Assembly: GCF_042663885.1 (NCBI RefSeq)
Contig: NZ_JBHSXV010000001.1
From: Aquipuribacter hungaricus
GTDB taxonomy: Bacteria > Actinomycetota > Actinomycetes > Actinomycetales > JBBAYJ01
Reading direction: 5' to 3' (one strand)
Length of the DNA stretch: 64,000 nt
The notes beneath the pieces were generated by a model, which was not told the DNA's origin, did no database searches, and saw only the letters and a list, made by a program, of their open reading frames with translations. The position numbers were made by a program, and so were the translations under genes. Position 1 is the stretch's first letter, and the number at the start of each line of letters is the position of its first letter. Below are positions 26,043-33,799 of the stretch, one piece after another.

Positions 26043-27011
26043 ATGAACGACATCATCGTCGCCGAGGGACTGGTCAAGACCTACGGCAAGGTCAGGGCCC
26101 TCGACGGCCTGGACCTGCGGGTGCAGCAGGGGACCGTCCTCGGTCTGCTGGGCCCCAACGGCGCGGGGAAGACCACCGCCGTCCGCGTGCTCACCACGCT
26201 GCTGCGGCCCACCGAGGGCCGGGCGACCGTCGCCGGCCTGGACGTGGTGGGCGACGCCAAGCAGCTCCGCTCCCGCATCGGCGTCTCCGGGCAGTACGCC
26301 GCGGTCGACGAGAACCTCACCGGCTACGAGAACCTCGACATGGTCGGCCGGCTCTACCACCTGGGGGCCAGGGCCTCCCGGGACCGGGCCTGGACGCTGC
26401 TCGAGCGGTTCGACCTCACCGACGCGGCCAAGCGGCCCGTCGGCACGTACTCCGGCGGCATGCGCCGGCGCCTGGACCTGGCGGGCGCGCTCGTCGCCGA
26501 GCCCGAGGTGCTCTTCCTCGACGAGCCGACCACCGGGCTGGACCCGCGCAGCCGGCTGGGCATGTGGGACGTCATCTCCGAGCTGGTCTCCGGCGGCACC
26601 ACGCTGCTGCTGACGACGCAGTATCTGGAGGAGGCCGACCGGCTCGCGGACCGGATCGCCGTCATCGACCGCGGCACGGTCATCGCCGAGGGCACCGCGG
26701 ACCAGCTCAAGGAGCAGGTCGGCGGGGAGCGGATCGAGGTCACCGTCACCGACACCGCCGCGGTGGCGCCCGCGCGCGAGGTGCTCGCCCGCCTCACCGG
26801 CCACGAGGTCGGCGTCGAGGAGCACACCCGCACCCTGACGGCGCCCGTCAGCGGCGGCGTCAGCATGCTCGTGGAGGCGCTGCGGGCCCTCGACGGCGCC
26901 GGCGTCGGCATCCTCGACGCCGGCATCCGGCGTCCCACGCTGGACGACGTGTTCCTCACCCTGACCGGCCACGCGGCCGCGGACGACGAGAAGGCAGGAG
27001 CGGCCGCATGA
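26043..27011 (+). CDS. ABC exporter ATPase, DrrA type
   Basis: A 322-residue ATPase. Walker A GPNGAGKTT at about 36-44, the Q-loop region GVSGQYAAVDENLTG, signature YSGGMRRRLDLA and Walker B VLFLDEPTTGLD are followed by a C-terminal ~90-residue domain ending in RRPTLDDVFLTLTG, the DrrA/CcmA-type tail. It powers export by the permease encoded next (ATGA overlap). Such pairs export antibiotics or lipids. Start ATG 26043 follows GGGGAGGA. No biosynthetic cluster adjoins it, so self-resistance to an own product is not supported here. Confidence 0.93.
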   Translation: MNDIIVAEGLVKTYGKVRALDGLDLRVQQGTVLGLLGPNGAGKTTAVRVLTTLLRPTEGRATVAGLDVVGDAKQLRSRIGVSGQYAAVDENLTGYENLDMVGRLYHLGARASRDRAWTLLERFDLTDAAKRPVGTYSGGMRRRLDLAGALVAEPEVLFLDEPTTGLDPRSRLGMWDVISELVSGGTTLLLTTQYLEEADRLADRIAVIDRGTVIAEGTADQLKEQVGGERIEVTVTDTAAVAPAREVLARLTGHEVGVEEHTRTLTAPVSGGVSMLVEALRALDGAGVGILDAGIRRPTLDDVFLTLTGHAAADDEKAGAAA

Positions 27012-27913
27012 GCACCACCTCGACCCCCAGCTCGACCCCCACCTCCACCACCCGGGGCGGCACCACCGGCACGGCGCCGCGGCAGCGCCCGGTCCCCTCC
27101 AGCAGCCCGTTCCAGGCGGTCGGCGACGGCTGGACCGTGGCCCGGCGCAACCTCATCAAGATCAAGCGGGTGCCGGACCTGCTGGTCGGCTCCATCGTCA
27201 GCCCGATCATGTTCATCCTGCTGTTCGCCTACGTCTTCGGCGGGGCCATCTCCCTCGACGGCCAGGTGGACCCGGCGGCCTACCGCGAGTTCCTCATCGC
27301 CGGGATCTTCGCCCAGACGGTCATCTTCGGCGCCACGATCACCGGCGCGGGCATGGCCCAGGACGTCAAGACCGGCATCATCGACCGGTTCCGGTCGCTG
27401 CCGATGGCCCCGTCCGCCGTGCTCGTCGGCCGGACCACGGCCGACGTCGTCAACAACGTGCTGACGATCATCATCATGTCGCTCACCAGCCTGGCCATCG
27501 GCTGGCGCATCGACACCTCGGTGGGCGAGGCGTTGCTCGGCTACGCCCTGCTGCTCTTCTTCGCCTACTGCATCAGCTGGATCATGGCGTTCTTCGGGCT
27601 GCTCGTCCGCACGCCCGAGGTGTTCAACAACGTGACGTTCATCGTCATCTTCCCGCTGACGTTCATCGCCAACACGTTCGTCCCGCTGGAGAGCTTCCCC
27701 GGCCCGCTGCGGTGGTTCGCCAGCTGGAACCCGGTGTCCACGGTCACGCAGGCCTCGCGCGAGCTCTTCGGCAACCTGCCTGCCGGTACGCCCGAGCCCA
27801 GCGGCTGGGCGCTGCAGAACCCGGTCGTCTACACGGTCGCGTGGGGGCTGGCGATCCTCGTGGTCTTCGTGCCGCTCACCGTCCGGCAGTACCAGCGGGC
27901 CGCCGCCCGCTGA
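27008..27913 (+). CDS. ABC-2 exporter permease, DrrB type
   Basis: A 301-residue permease. The first ~45 residues are Thr/Ser/Pro-rich and disordered. Six hydrophobic segments follow, with the conserved motif VKTGIIDRFRSLPMAPSAVLVGRTTAD of the DrrB family and the extracellular-helix stretch NTFVPLESFPGPLRWFASWNP. It partners the DrrA-type ATPase. A 12-bp hairpin lies just after the stop. Confidence 0.92.
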   Translation: MSTTSTPSSTPTSTTRGGTTGTAPRQRPVPSSSPFQAVGDGWTVARRNLIKIKRVPDLLVGSIVSPIMFILLFAYVFGGAISLDGQVDPAAYREFLIAGIFAQTVIFGATITGAGMAQDVKTGIIDRFRSLPMAPSAVLVGRTTADVVNNVLTIIIMSLTSLAIGWRIDTSVGEALLGYALLLFFAYCISWIMAFFGLLVRTPEVFNNVTFIVIFPLTFIANTFVPLESFPGPLRWFASWNPVSTVTQASRELFGNLPAGTPEPSGWALQNPVVYTVAWGLAILVVFVPLTVRQYQRAAAR

Positions 27914-27933
27914 GCGCGCCTGCTGTGCACGAC

Positions 27934-27962
27934 GGCGCCGGTCCCCGTGCGGGACCGGCGCC
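27934..27962 (+). terminator. Hairpin terminator after the DrrAB pair
   Basis: Twelve-pair perfect stem (GGCGCCGGTCCC with its complement) and a five-base loop CGTGC, 20 bases past the stop. Confidence 0.75.
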
Positions 27963-28102
27963 ATCGCTTCGCCGGGGCCGCCGCGCGGGCGCCCGGGGTC
28001 TCCTGCGCCGTTCGGGCCACGCGCGCCACGCCGGTGGCCGATGCTGCAACCGCGGACGGGGGTCGTGCGTAGAGCAGGCGTGGACGACAGGGGGGCCGGG
28101 TA

Positions 28103-28621
28103 GTGGACCAGGCTGAGTTCGAGCGGCTGTACCGGGAGCAGTACCCGGTGCTCATGGGGCAGCTCGTGCTGCTCTGCGGTGACCGCGCCGAGGCCGCCGA
28201 CTGCGTGCAGGAGGCGTTCGTCAAGGCCTGGGAGCACCGCCGTGCCCTCCGCTCCGACGCCGGGGGGTGGCTGCGGACCGCGGCCGTCCGGGTCGCCGTC
28301 AGCCGCTGGCGGAAGACGCGGACCTCCGCCGTGGCCTGGGTGCGCTGGGGGAGCCGTGAGCAGGTGGGCGCCGCCGAGGCGGACCTGCCCTTCGACGCGG
28401 GCTCCCCGCTGGCGGTGGCCCTGCGCGCGCTGCCGGACCGGCAGCGCGAGGTGGTCGTCCTGCACCACGTCATGGACATGTCCGTCGCGCAGGTCGCCGA
28501 CCTGCTCGGCGTCCCGGACGGCAGCGTCAAGGCGTGGCTGTCGAGAGGACGGGCCCAGCTGGCCCGGACCGTGGAGGACCCGGCCGCACGCACCGCCGGA
28601 GCAGAGGAGCACGTCGCATGA
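28103..28621 (+). CDS. ECF-like RNA polymerase sigma factor
   Basis: 172 residues. Sigma region 2 (about 8-75) has ERLYREQYPVL and DCVQEAFVKAWEHR. Region 4 (about 110-160) is a helix-turn-helix with LPDRQREVVVLHHVMDMSVAQVADLLGV and GSVKAWLSRGRAQLA. No region 3 is present, so it is an extracytoplasmic-function-like factor of the SigM/SigE sort. The next gene overlaps its stop (ATGA) and encodes a membrane protein in the position of an anti-sigma factor. The GTG start follows GGGGGG-rich sequence; target promoters are unknown. Confidence 0.9.
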   Translation: MDQAEFERLYREQYPVLMGQLVLLCGDRAEAADCVQEAFVKAWEHRRALRSDAGGWLRTAAVRVAVSRWRKTRTSAVAWVRWGSREQVGAAEADLPFDAGSPLAVALRALPDRQREVVVLHHVMDMSVAQVADLLGVPDGSVKAWLSRGRAQLARTVEDPAARTAGAEEHVA

Positions 28622-29748
28622 GCCGGCACGACGACCACCTGGGCGACGCCCGGGAGCACGACAGCCTGGAGCGCGGCCTCCGGGGTCTCGTCAGCACCGA
28701 CTGGCAGGCCCCCGAGGGTGGGGCGGGCGCCGCCGTGCGCACCGTGAGGCGGCGGGTCCTGGCCCGGGCCGCGGGCACGGCCGCCCTGGTGGTGGCCGTC
28801 GCCGTGGCCGTCCCCTTCGGGCTGTCCTTCGGCAGCACCACCGCCGCCCCGCTGCTGGTCGCCACGCAGGCACCTAGCCCGACCGCGGCGGAGCCGACCC
28901 CCTCGGCGACGCCCTCGGCGGCGCCCTCGGTCGTCCCGTCGGTCCCGGCGGTCGTCGCGCCGGCCGCCGAGCCGTCGCAGGAGCCGTCGGAGGAGCCGTC
29001 GGAGGAGCCCTCGCAGGAGCCGTCGGCCCTGCCGGTGCGCGAGGTGCTGCAGGTGACCGCCACGGCCTCCGGTCCGTCGGCCGCCGGCGACCTCGTCGGC
29101 CTGGCCCTCGTCGGCGCCGACGAGCTGCTCGACGGCGACGCCGGCGCCCCGGCGTCCTGGCCGCTCTGGGGGTGCCGGGGCACCGGGGCGCCGCTGGACG
29201 ACGAGCGCACCGGGTGGTCGGCCCAGTCGGTCTCCATCGGCGACTCGGGCCGCCGGCTGGCGGCGGCGTCATACCCGGACGAGGCCACCGCCGCGAGGGC
29301 CTTCGACGCCCTCGCCGCGCACGCGGCCTCCTGCACCGACGGTGCCGTGACGGGCGGCGACGGGGGCACCGGCTCGCTGGTGTGGCGCGAGAGGTCCCGG
29401 TCGGACACCGTCCTGACGGGGACGGGCCGCTGGTTCGAGGAGCCGTCGGCCGACGAGCTCGCGACGCTCGCCGACCCCGAGGCCGCCGCCTACGGGCTCA
29501 TGGTGGTGCGACCGGGCGAGTTCGTCGCCGCGGTGCGCGAGGGGCGGGTCGTCGCGCTCGCCGTGGTCCGGGTCGACTACGGCGGCGGCGGCGTCATCGC
29601 CGCCGTGGACGGGGACACCCGCACCGGTGCCGGGACCCTGTCCGGGGAGTCGTCGCAGACCCCCCAGCAGTTCGTCGACCGGCTGCTCCAGGAGGCGCGC
29701 TCCAGCGCCTCTCGCGTGGCAGGAGAGGCCGCGGCGCACGCGGGCTGA
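28618..29748 (+). CDS. membrane protein downstream of the sigma factor, putative anti-sigma
   Basis: A 376-residue protein. A 48-residue basic cytoplasmic part precedes one membrane helix (about 50-71). A Pro/Ser/Ala-rich linker follows with EPSQEPSEEPSEEPS-type repeats, then a folded extracytoplasmic domain (about 140-376) with two Cys. It lacks the HxxxCxxC zinc motif of common anti-sigma factors. Translational coupling with the sigma gene and the single-helix layout suggest it holds the sigma factor at the membrane, but that is inference from context only. No family recognised for the outer domain. Confidence 0.75.
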   Translation: MSRHDDHLGDAREHDSLERGLRGLVSTDWQAPEGGAGAAVRTVRRRVLARAAGTAALVVAVAVAVPFGLSFGSTTAAPLLVATQAPSPTAAEPTPSATPSAAPSVVPSVPAVVAPAAEPSQEPSEEPSEEPSQEPSALPVREVLQVTATASGPSAAGDLVGLALVGADELLDGDAGAPASWPLWGCRGTGAPLDDERTGWSAQSVSIGDSGRRLAAASYPDEATAARAFDALAAHAASCTDGAVTGGDGGTGSLVWRERSRSDTVLTGTGRWFEEPSADELATLADPEAAAYGLMVVRPGEFVAAVREGRVVALAVVRVDYGGGGVIAAVDGDTRTGAGTLSGESSQTPQQFVDRLLQEARSSASRVAGEAAAHAG

Positions 29749-29775
29749 CGCGGCGGTGGGAGTTCCCCCGCGGAC

Positions 29776-29817
29776 GCACGAGGGCCCCGCCACCAGCAGG
29801 TGACGGGGCCCTCGTGC
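29776..29817. terminator. Bidirectional hairpin between the anti-sigma-like gene and greA
   Basis: A 14-pair perfect outer stem (GCACGAGGGCCCCG and complement) with a smaller inner stem CACC/GGTG. It separates convergent genes. Confidence 0.8.
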
Positions 29818-29824
29818 GGAGCTG

Positions 29825-30322
29825 CTAGCCCGTGAACGGCTCCGCGGCGGTCACCTTCACGGCGACCTCCTTGCCGTTGGGGGCGGTGAACCTCGTCGAG
29901 GCCCCGACCTTCTTGCCCAGCACGGCGGCGCCGAGCGGCGACCTCTCGCTGAAGACGTCGAGGTCGGTGGTGGAGGCCATCTCGCGGCTGCCCAGCAGGA
30001 AGCGCTCCTCCCGGCCGCCGACGGTGGCGGTGATGACCATGCCGGCGTGGACGGTGCCGTCGACGACGACGTCGTCGGGCGAGCCGATCTGCGCCTCCTC
30101 GAGCATCTGCTCGAGCTGGCGGATGCGGGACTCCTGCTTGCCCTGCTCGTCCTTGGCCGCGTGGTACCCGCCGTTCTCCTTGAGGTCGCCCTCCTCGCGG
30201 GCCGCCTCGATCTTGCGGGCCAGCTCCAGGCGCCCCTCACCGGTCAGGTGGTCGAGCTCGGCCTTGAGCCGGTCGTAGGCCTCCTGGGTCAGCCAGGTCA
30301 CGTTGGTGCTGGTCTCGGACAT
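29825..30322 (-). CDS. greA: transcription elongation factor GreA
   Basis: A 165-residue factor. The N-terminal coiled coil (about 1-80) carries the acidic tip EEGDLKENGGYHAA, whose Asp and Glu reach the polymerase active site and stimulate transcript cleavage to rescue arrested complexes. The C-terminal FKBP-like domain (about 85-165) contains SPLGAAVLGKKVG. The ATG has GAGGGAGA upstream. greA next to a DUF4307 gene and mca is a conserved actinobacterial order. Confidence 0.96.
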   Translation of the reverse strand: MSETSTNVTWLTQEAYDRLKAELDHLTGEGRLELARKIEAAREEGDLKENGGYHAAKDEQGKQESRIRQLEQMLEEAQIGSPDDVVVDGTVHAGMVITATVGGREERFLLGSREMASTTDLDVFSERSPLGAAVLGKKVGASTRFTAPNGKEVAVKVTAAEPFTG

Positions 30323-30457
30323 GCGTGTCTCCCTCGTCGTTCGGTGCGGCCGGCGGTCGTGGCGCCCCGCCGGCGTGCCGGCGGCGGCCCCCGCGACCCG
30401 GCTGCCGGCCGGGCCACCGGCGCGTGCGCGCCGGTGTGCGAATCAGGGATCGTACCG

Positions 30458-30862
30458 CTAGGGCAGCGCCACGCAGGTGCGGACCGAGGCGCTCGCGGCC
30501 GGCGCGAGGGTCCGCACGTCCACCGTCGCCTGCTCGCCGCCCGCCGGCAGCGGGCCCAGGTCGACGTCGAGCTGGCCGACGTCGCCGTAGCGGACGTCGG
30601 CCGCCCGCACCTGGCAGCGGACCGTCTGCCCCTGCTCGCCGTACACCTCGAAGGTCACCTGCACGAGCTCCGGCGACAGCACGTCGAACGCGACGTCCCG
30701 CCAGCGGACCTCGGGGCCGGCCACCGACGCGGTGACGCTGGCGAACGCCGCGCCGACGGCGACCACGCCGGCGACGGCCAGCGCGCGACCGGTCCAGCGC
30801 GAGCGGGCCGTGCGCCGCGGGGCGTACCGCGCGGCGACGTCGTCGGCGGGCGGGGCGTCCAT
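30458..30862 (-). CDS. DUF4307 single-helix membrane protein
   Basis: A 134-residue protein. A short N-terminal part with the conserved VAARYAPRR is followed by one membrane helix (about 30-52) and an immunoglobulin-like outer domain with VTFEVYGEQGQTVRCQVRAAD and a C-terminal Cys; the two Cys may pair. The family is common in actinobacteria between greA and mca; the function is unknown. I start it at the ATG of 30862, which gives the standard length. Confidence 0.85.
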   Translation of the reverse strand: MDAPPADDVAARYAPRRTARSRWTGRALAVAGVVAVGAAFASVTASVAGPEVRWRDVAFDVLSPELVQVTFEVYGEQGQTVRCQVRAADVRYGDVGQLDVDLGPLPAGGEQATVDVRTLAPAASASVRTCVALP

Positions 30863-31044
30863 GCCCCCAGTGTCCCCCGGGGGGCGCGGCGGCGGGGACC
30901 CGGGCGGGCGGCACGGGCAGGCGGTGCGGTCGTGGCGGGCGAGGGGCGCGGCCGTCACGCGGACCGCGGTGCAGCCGCACCGGTGCCGTCGGGGAGACTG
31001 GTGCGGGGTCCCGCCGGGGGACCGGTCCGAGCAGGAGGAACGAC

Positions 31045-31971
31045 GTGGGCGAGCAGCTGCGCCTGATGGCGGTGCACGCGCACCCGGACGACGAGTCGAG
31101 CAAGGGTGCCGCGACGATGGCGCGCTACGTCGCCGAGGGCGTGGACGTCATGGTCGTCAGCTGCACCGGGGGCGAGCGCGGCGACGTGCTCAACCCGAAG
31201 CTGCAGCACGACCCCGAGGTCGAGCGCGACATCGTCGGCTACCGGCGCAAGGAGATGGCCGAGGCCGTGCGCATCCTGGGGGTGCAGCACCGCTGGCTCG
31301 GCTTCGTCGACTCCGGCCTGCCCGAGGGCGACCCGCTGCCCCCGCTGCCGGACGGCTGCTTCGCGCTGGAGCCGCTCGACATCGCCGCCGCGCCGCTGGT
31401 CCGGCTCGTGCGGGAGTTCCGGCCCCACGTCATGACCACGTACGACGAGGACGGCGGCTACCCGCACCCCGACCACATCATGTGCCACAGGGTGTCGCTG
31501 GAGGCCTTCGAGGCGGCAGGCGACCCCGACCGGTACGTCGGACACGGCCAGGTGCCCTGGTCGCCGCTCAAGCTGTACTACAACCAGACGTTCTCGAGGG
31601 CGAAGATCACGACGTACCACCAGGCCCTGCTGGACGCCGGCGCGGAGTCCCCCTTCGCGGAGTGGATGGAGCGCTGGGAGGAGCGGGCCGAGCGCGCGGT
31701 CACCACGCGGGTCCCCGTCGCGGAGCACCTGGAGACCGCCGACCGCGCCCTGCTCGCGCACGCCACGCAGGTCGACCCCGACGGGATGTGGTTCTCGGTG
31801 CCCGCGGAGACGCGTCGCCGCATCTGGCCGACCGAGGAGTTCGAGCTGGCCCGCAGCCTCGTCGGCGGCCCGGTGGCCGGCCCCGCGGGCAGCCCGGTGG
31901 ACGAGGCGGACCTGGAGGACGACCTGTTCGCGGGGGTGCGCGAGCACCTGGCGCAGGGCGGCGCGGCATGA
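31045..31971 (+). CDS. mca: mycothiol S-conjugate amidase
   Basis: A 308-residue zinc amidase that cleaves mycothiol-S conjugates to mercapturic acids for export, detoxifying electrophiles. Zinc ligands are in AVHAHPDDESSKG at about 9-21 and in GGYPHPDHIMCH in the middle. The catalytic Asp is in HPDDE. The deacetylase MshB shares the fold; the length and the KLYYNQTFSR stretch favour Mca. The GTG start has GGAGGAA upstream. Its presence shows that the host makes mycothiol. A small membrane protein gene overlaps its stop (ATGA). Confidence 0.95.
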   Translation: MGEQLRLMAVHAHPDDESSKGAATMARYVAEGVDVMVVSCTGGERGDVLNPKLQHDPEVERDIVGYRRKEMAEAVRILGVQHRWLGFVDSGLPEGDPLPPLPDGCFALEPLDIAAAPLVRLVREFRPHVMTTYDEDGGYPHPDHIMCHRVSLEAFEAAGDPDRYVGHGQVPWSPLKLYYNQTFSRAKITTYHQALLDAGAESPFAEWMERWEERAERAVTTRVPVAEHLETADRALLAHATQVDPDGMWFSVPAETRRRIWPTEEFELARSLVGGPVAGPAGSPVDEADLEDDLFAGVREHLAQGGAA

Positions 31972-32384
31972 GCACCGCGCTCGCCGCCGTTGGGCGGCTC
32001 GCCGGTCCCTCCGGCCTGGCGGGGCTCGCCGGGCTCCCCTCGCTGCTCCCGCTGTCGTCGCCCGCACCCAGCCCGGCCGAGGTCGTCCGTACCCCGCCGC
32101 CGGAGCTCGTCACCCCCGGCACGCTCGGGTTCCTCGTGACCTTCGCGGTCGCCGTGGCCCTGGTGCTGCTGGTCCGGGACATGGTGCGGCGCAACCGCGG
32201 CCTGGTGGTGCGCGCCGAGCGGCGCGACGCCCAGCTGCGGGAGGCCCAGGCCGCGGCGCCCGACGCGGACGCGGCGCCCGAGGCGGACGGCGCGGGACCG
32301 GTCCTGCGGGACCGCTCGGCACCGGGCGACGTGCCCGACGACGGGACGGACGGGGTCGACGGGGCGGGGCGCCCGCGCGTCTGA
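31968..32384 (+). CDS. small membrane protein coupled to mca
   Basis: A 138-residue protein with an N-terminal hydrophobic stretch, one clear membrane helix (about 51-72) and a charged, disordered cytoplasmic tail starting VRDMVRRNRGLVVRAERRDAQ. Small proteins of this layout are common just after mca in actinobacteria. The function is unknown. It overlaps the mca stop by four bases. Confidence 0.72.
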   Translation: MSTALAAVGRLAGPSGLAGLAGLPSLLPLSSPAPSPAEVVRTPPPELVTPGTLGFLVTFAVAVALVLLVRDMVRRNRGLVVRAERRDAQLREAQAAAPDADAAPEADGAGPVLRDRSAPGDVPDDGTDGVDGAGRPRV

Positions 32385-32440
32385 CCTGCGCGGCTGACCT
32401 GCCCCGGCCCTGCCTGCGGGGTTGTGTCCGGGCCCCGACC

Positions 32441-32446
32441 TAGCGT
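32441..32446 (+). promoter_or_regulatory. -10 box TAGCGT, leaderless promoter of sbcDC
   Basis: TAGCGT, six bases, then the ATG of sbcD. The identical hexamer stands before the phoD-like gene at 59284. Confidence 0.5.
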
Positions 32447-32452
32447 CGTGGC

Positions 32453-33799
32453 ATGCGCATGCTCCACACCTCCGACTGGCACCTGGGCCGCACCCTGCAC
32501 GGGGCCGACCTCGCGGCTGCCCACGAGGCGTGGGTCGACCACGTGGTCGAGGTCGTCCGGGCCGAGCGGGTCGACGTCGTGCTCGTCGCCGGGGACGTGT
32601 TCGACCGCGCCATCCCGCCGGTGCAGGCGCTGTCGACCTGGGAGCGGGCGCTGCTGGAGCTCACGCGGGCGGGCGCCCGGGTGGTCGTCTCCAGCGGCAA
32701 CCACGACAGCCCGGCCCGGCTGGGTGCCCACACCGGGCTGCTCTCGCAGGTGGGGGTGCACGTGCGCTGCGACCCTGCGCGCGTCGGGGAGCCCGTCGTC
32801 ATCGCCGACGAGCACGGCCCGGTCGCCTTCACCCCGCTGCCGTACCTCGAGCCGACCACGACGGCCGCCCTGCTGTCGCGCCTCTCGGTGGGCGACGAGC
32901 CTGCGGGCGCGGACGTCGCCCGCACCCAGGAGGGCGTGGTGTCGCGCGCGGCGTCGCTCGCGGCCGCCGGGGCCCGGGCCGCCGGCCACACCCGCACCGT
33001 GGCCCTGGCCCACACCTGGGTCGCCGGCGTCCGTCCCGCCGACCGGTCCGACAGCGAGCGGGAGATCGGCTGCTGCGCGGCCCGCCCGGGCGACGGCGGG
33101 ACCCGGGTCGGGTCGCTGGACCGCGTCGGGGTCGAGGCATTCGCCCCGTTCTCCTACACCGCGCTCGGGCACCTGCACGGCCCCCAGGTGCTGGGCGAGA
33201 CGCTCCGCTACAGCGGCTCGCCCGTGGCGTTCTCCTTCTCCGAGCGCGCCCACCGCAAGGGCAGCTGGCTCGTCGACCTGGACGCCGCCGGGGCCGCGCG
33301 CGTCGAGCGGGTCGACGCGCCGGTGCACCGGCCGCTCACCCAGCTCACCGGCACGCTGGAGGACCTGCTCGCCGGGGCGGGGCACACCGCGGCGGAGGGC
33401 CACCACGTCAAGGCGGTCCTCACCGACCCGGCCCGCCCGGCGGACGCGATGCGACGGCTGCAGGCCCGGTTCCCACACGCCGTCGCGCTGGAGTGGGTGC
33501 CGCAGGGCCGCGCGCCGGAGCGGACCGCGGCGGCCCGGCTGCGGACGAGCGCCGACGACACCGGCGTGGCCGTCGGGTTCGTCGCCCACGTCCGGGGGAC
33601 CGAGGCCAGCGACGACGAGCGTGCCCGCCTCGACGGGGCGTTCCGCGCCGTCAGGGCGGCCGAGGTCGCCGCGGACGCCCTGCCGCAGCAGCGCGTCCTG
33701 GACGAGCTCGCCGCCGTCGGCACGGAGGACGAGGAGCTGGTCCTGCTCGACCTCGCCTCGGCCGGCGGGGCCGCGGCGGCGCGCGAGGGGGCGGCCTGA
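32453..33799 (+). CDS. sbcD: exonuclease subunit SbcD
   Basis: A 448-residue Mre11-type nuclease. Metal-binding motifs run in order: TSDWHLG (Asp8, His10), AGDVFDRA, SSGNHDSP, ALAHTWV, and GHLHGPQ. The C-terminal capping part (290-448) ends with a Gly/Ala-rich tail. With SbcC it opens hairpin DNA and processes double-strand ends in repair. The ATG is set by the -10 box six bases upstream. sbcC starts within its stop codon (TGATG). Confidence 0.95.
   Translation: MRMLHTSDWHLGRTLHGADLAAAHEAWVDHVVEVVRAERVDVVLVAGDVFDRAIPPVQALSTWERALLELTRAGARVVVSSGNHDSPARLGAHTGLLSQVGVHVRCDPARVGEPVVIADEHGPVAFTPLPYLEPTTTAALLSRLSVGDEPAGADVARTQEGVVSRAASLAAAGARAAGHTRTVALAHTWVAGVRPADRSDSEREIGCCAARPGDGGTRVGSLDRVGVEAFAPFSYTALGHLHGPQVLGETLRYSGSPVAFSFSERAHRKGSWLVDLDAAGAARVERVDAPVHRPLTQLTGTLEDLLAGAGHTAAEGHHVKAVLTDPARPADAMRRLQARFPHAVALEWVPQGRAPERTAAARLRTSADDTGVAVGFVAHVRGTEASDDERARLDGAFRAVRAAEVAADALPQQRVLDELAAVGTEDEELVLLDLASAGGAAAAREGAA

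Noticed and set aside
26043..27913. An antibiotic self-resistance locus suggested by DrrAB-type genes
   Set aside because: No biosynthetic genes flank the pair. Such exporters are common housekeeping genes in actinobacteria.
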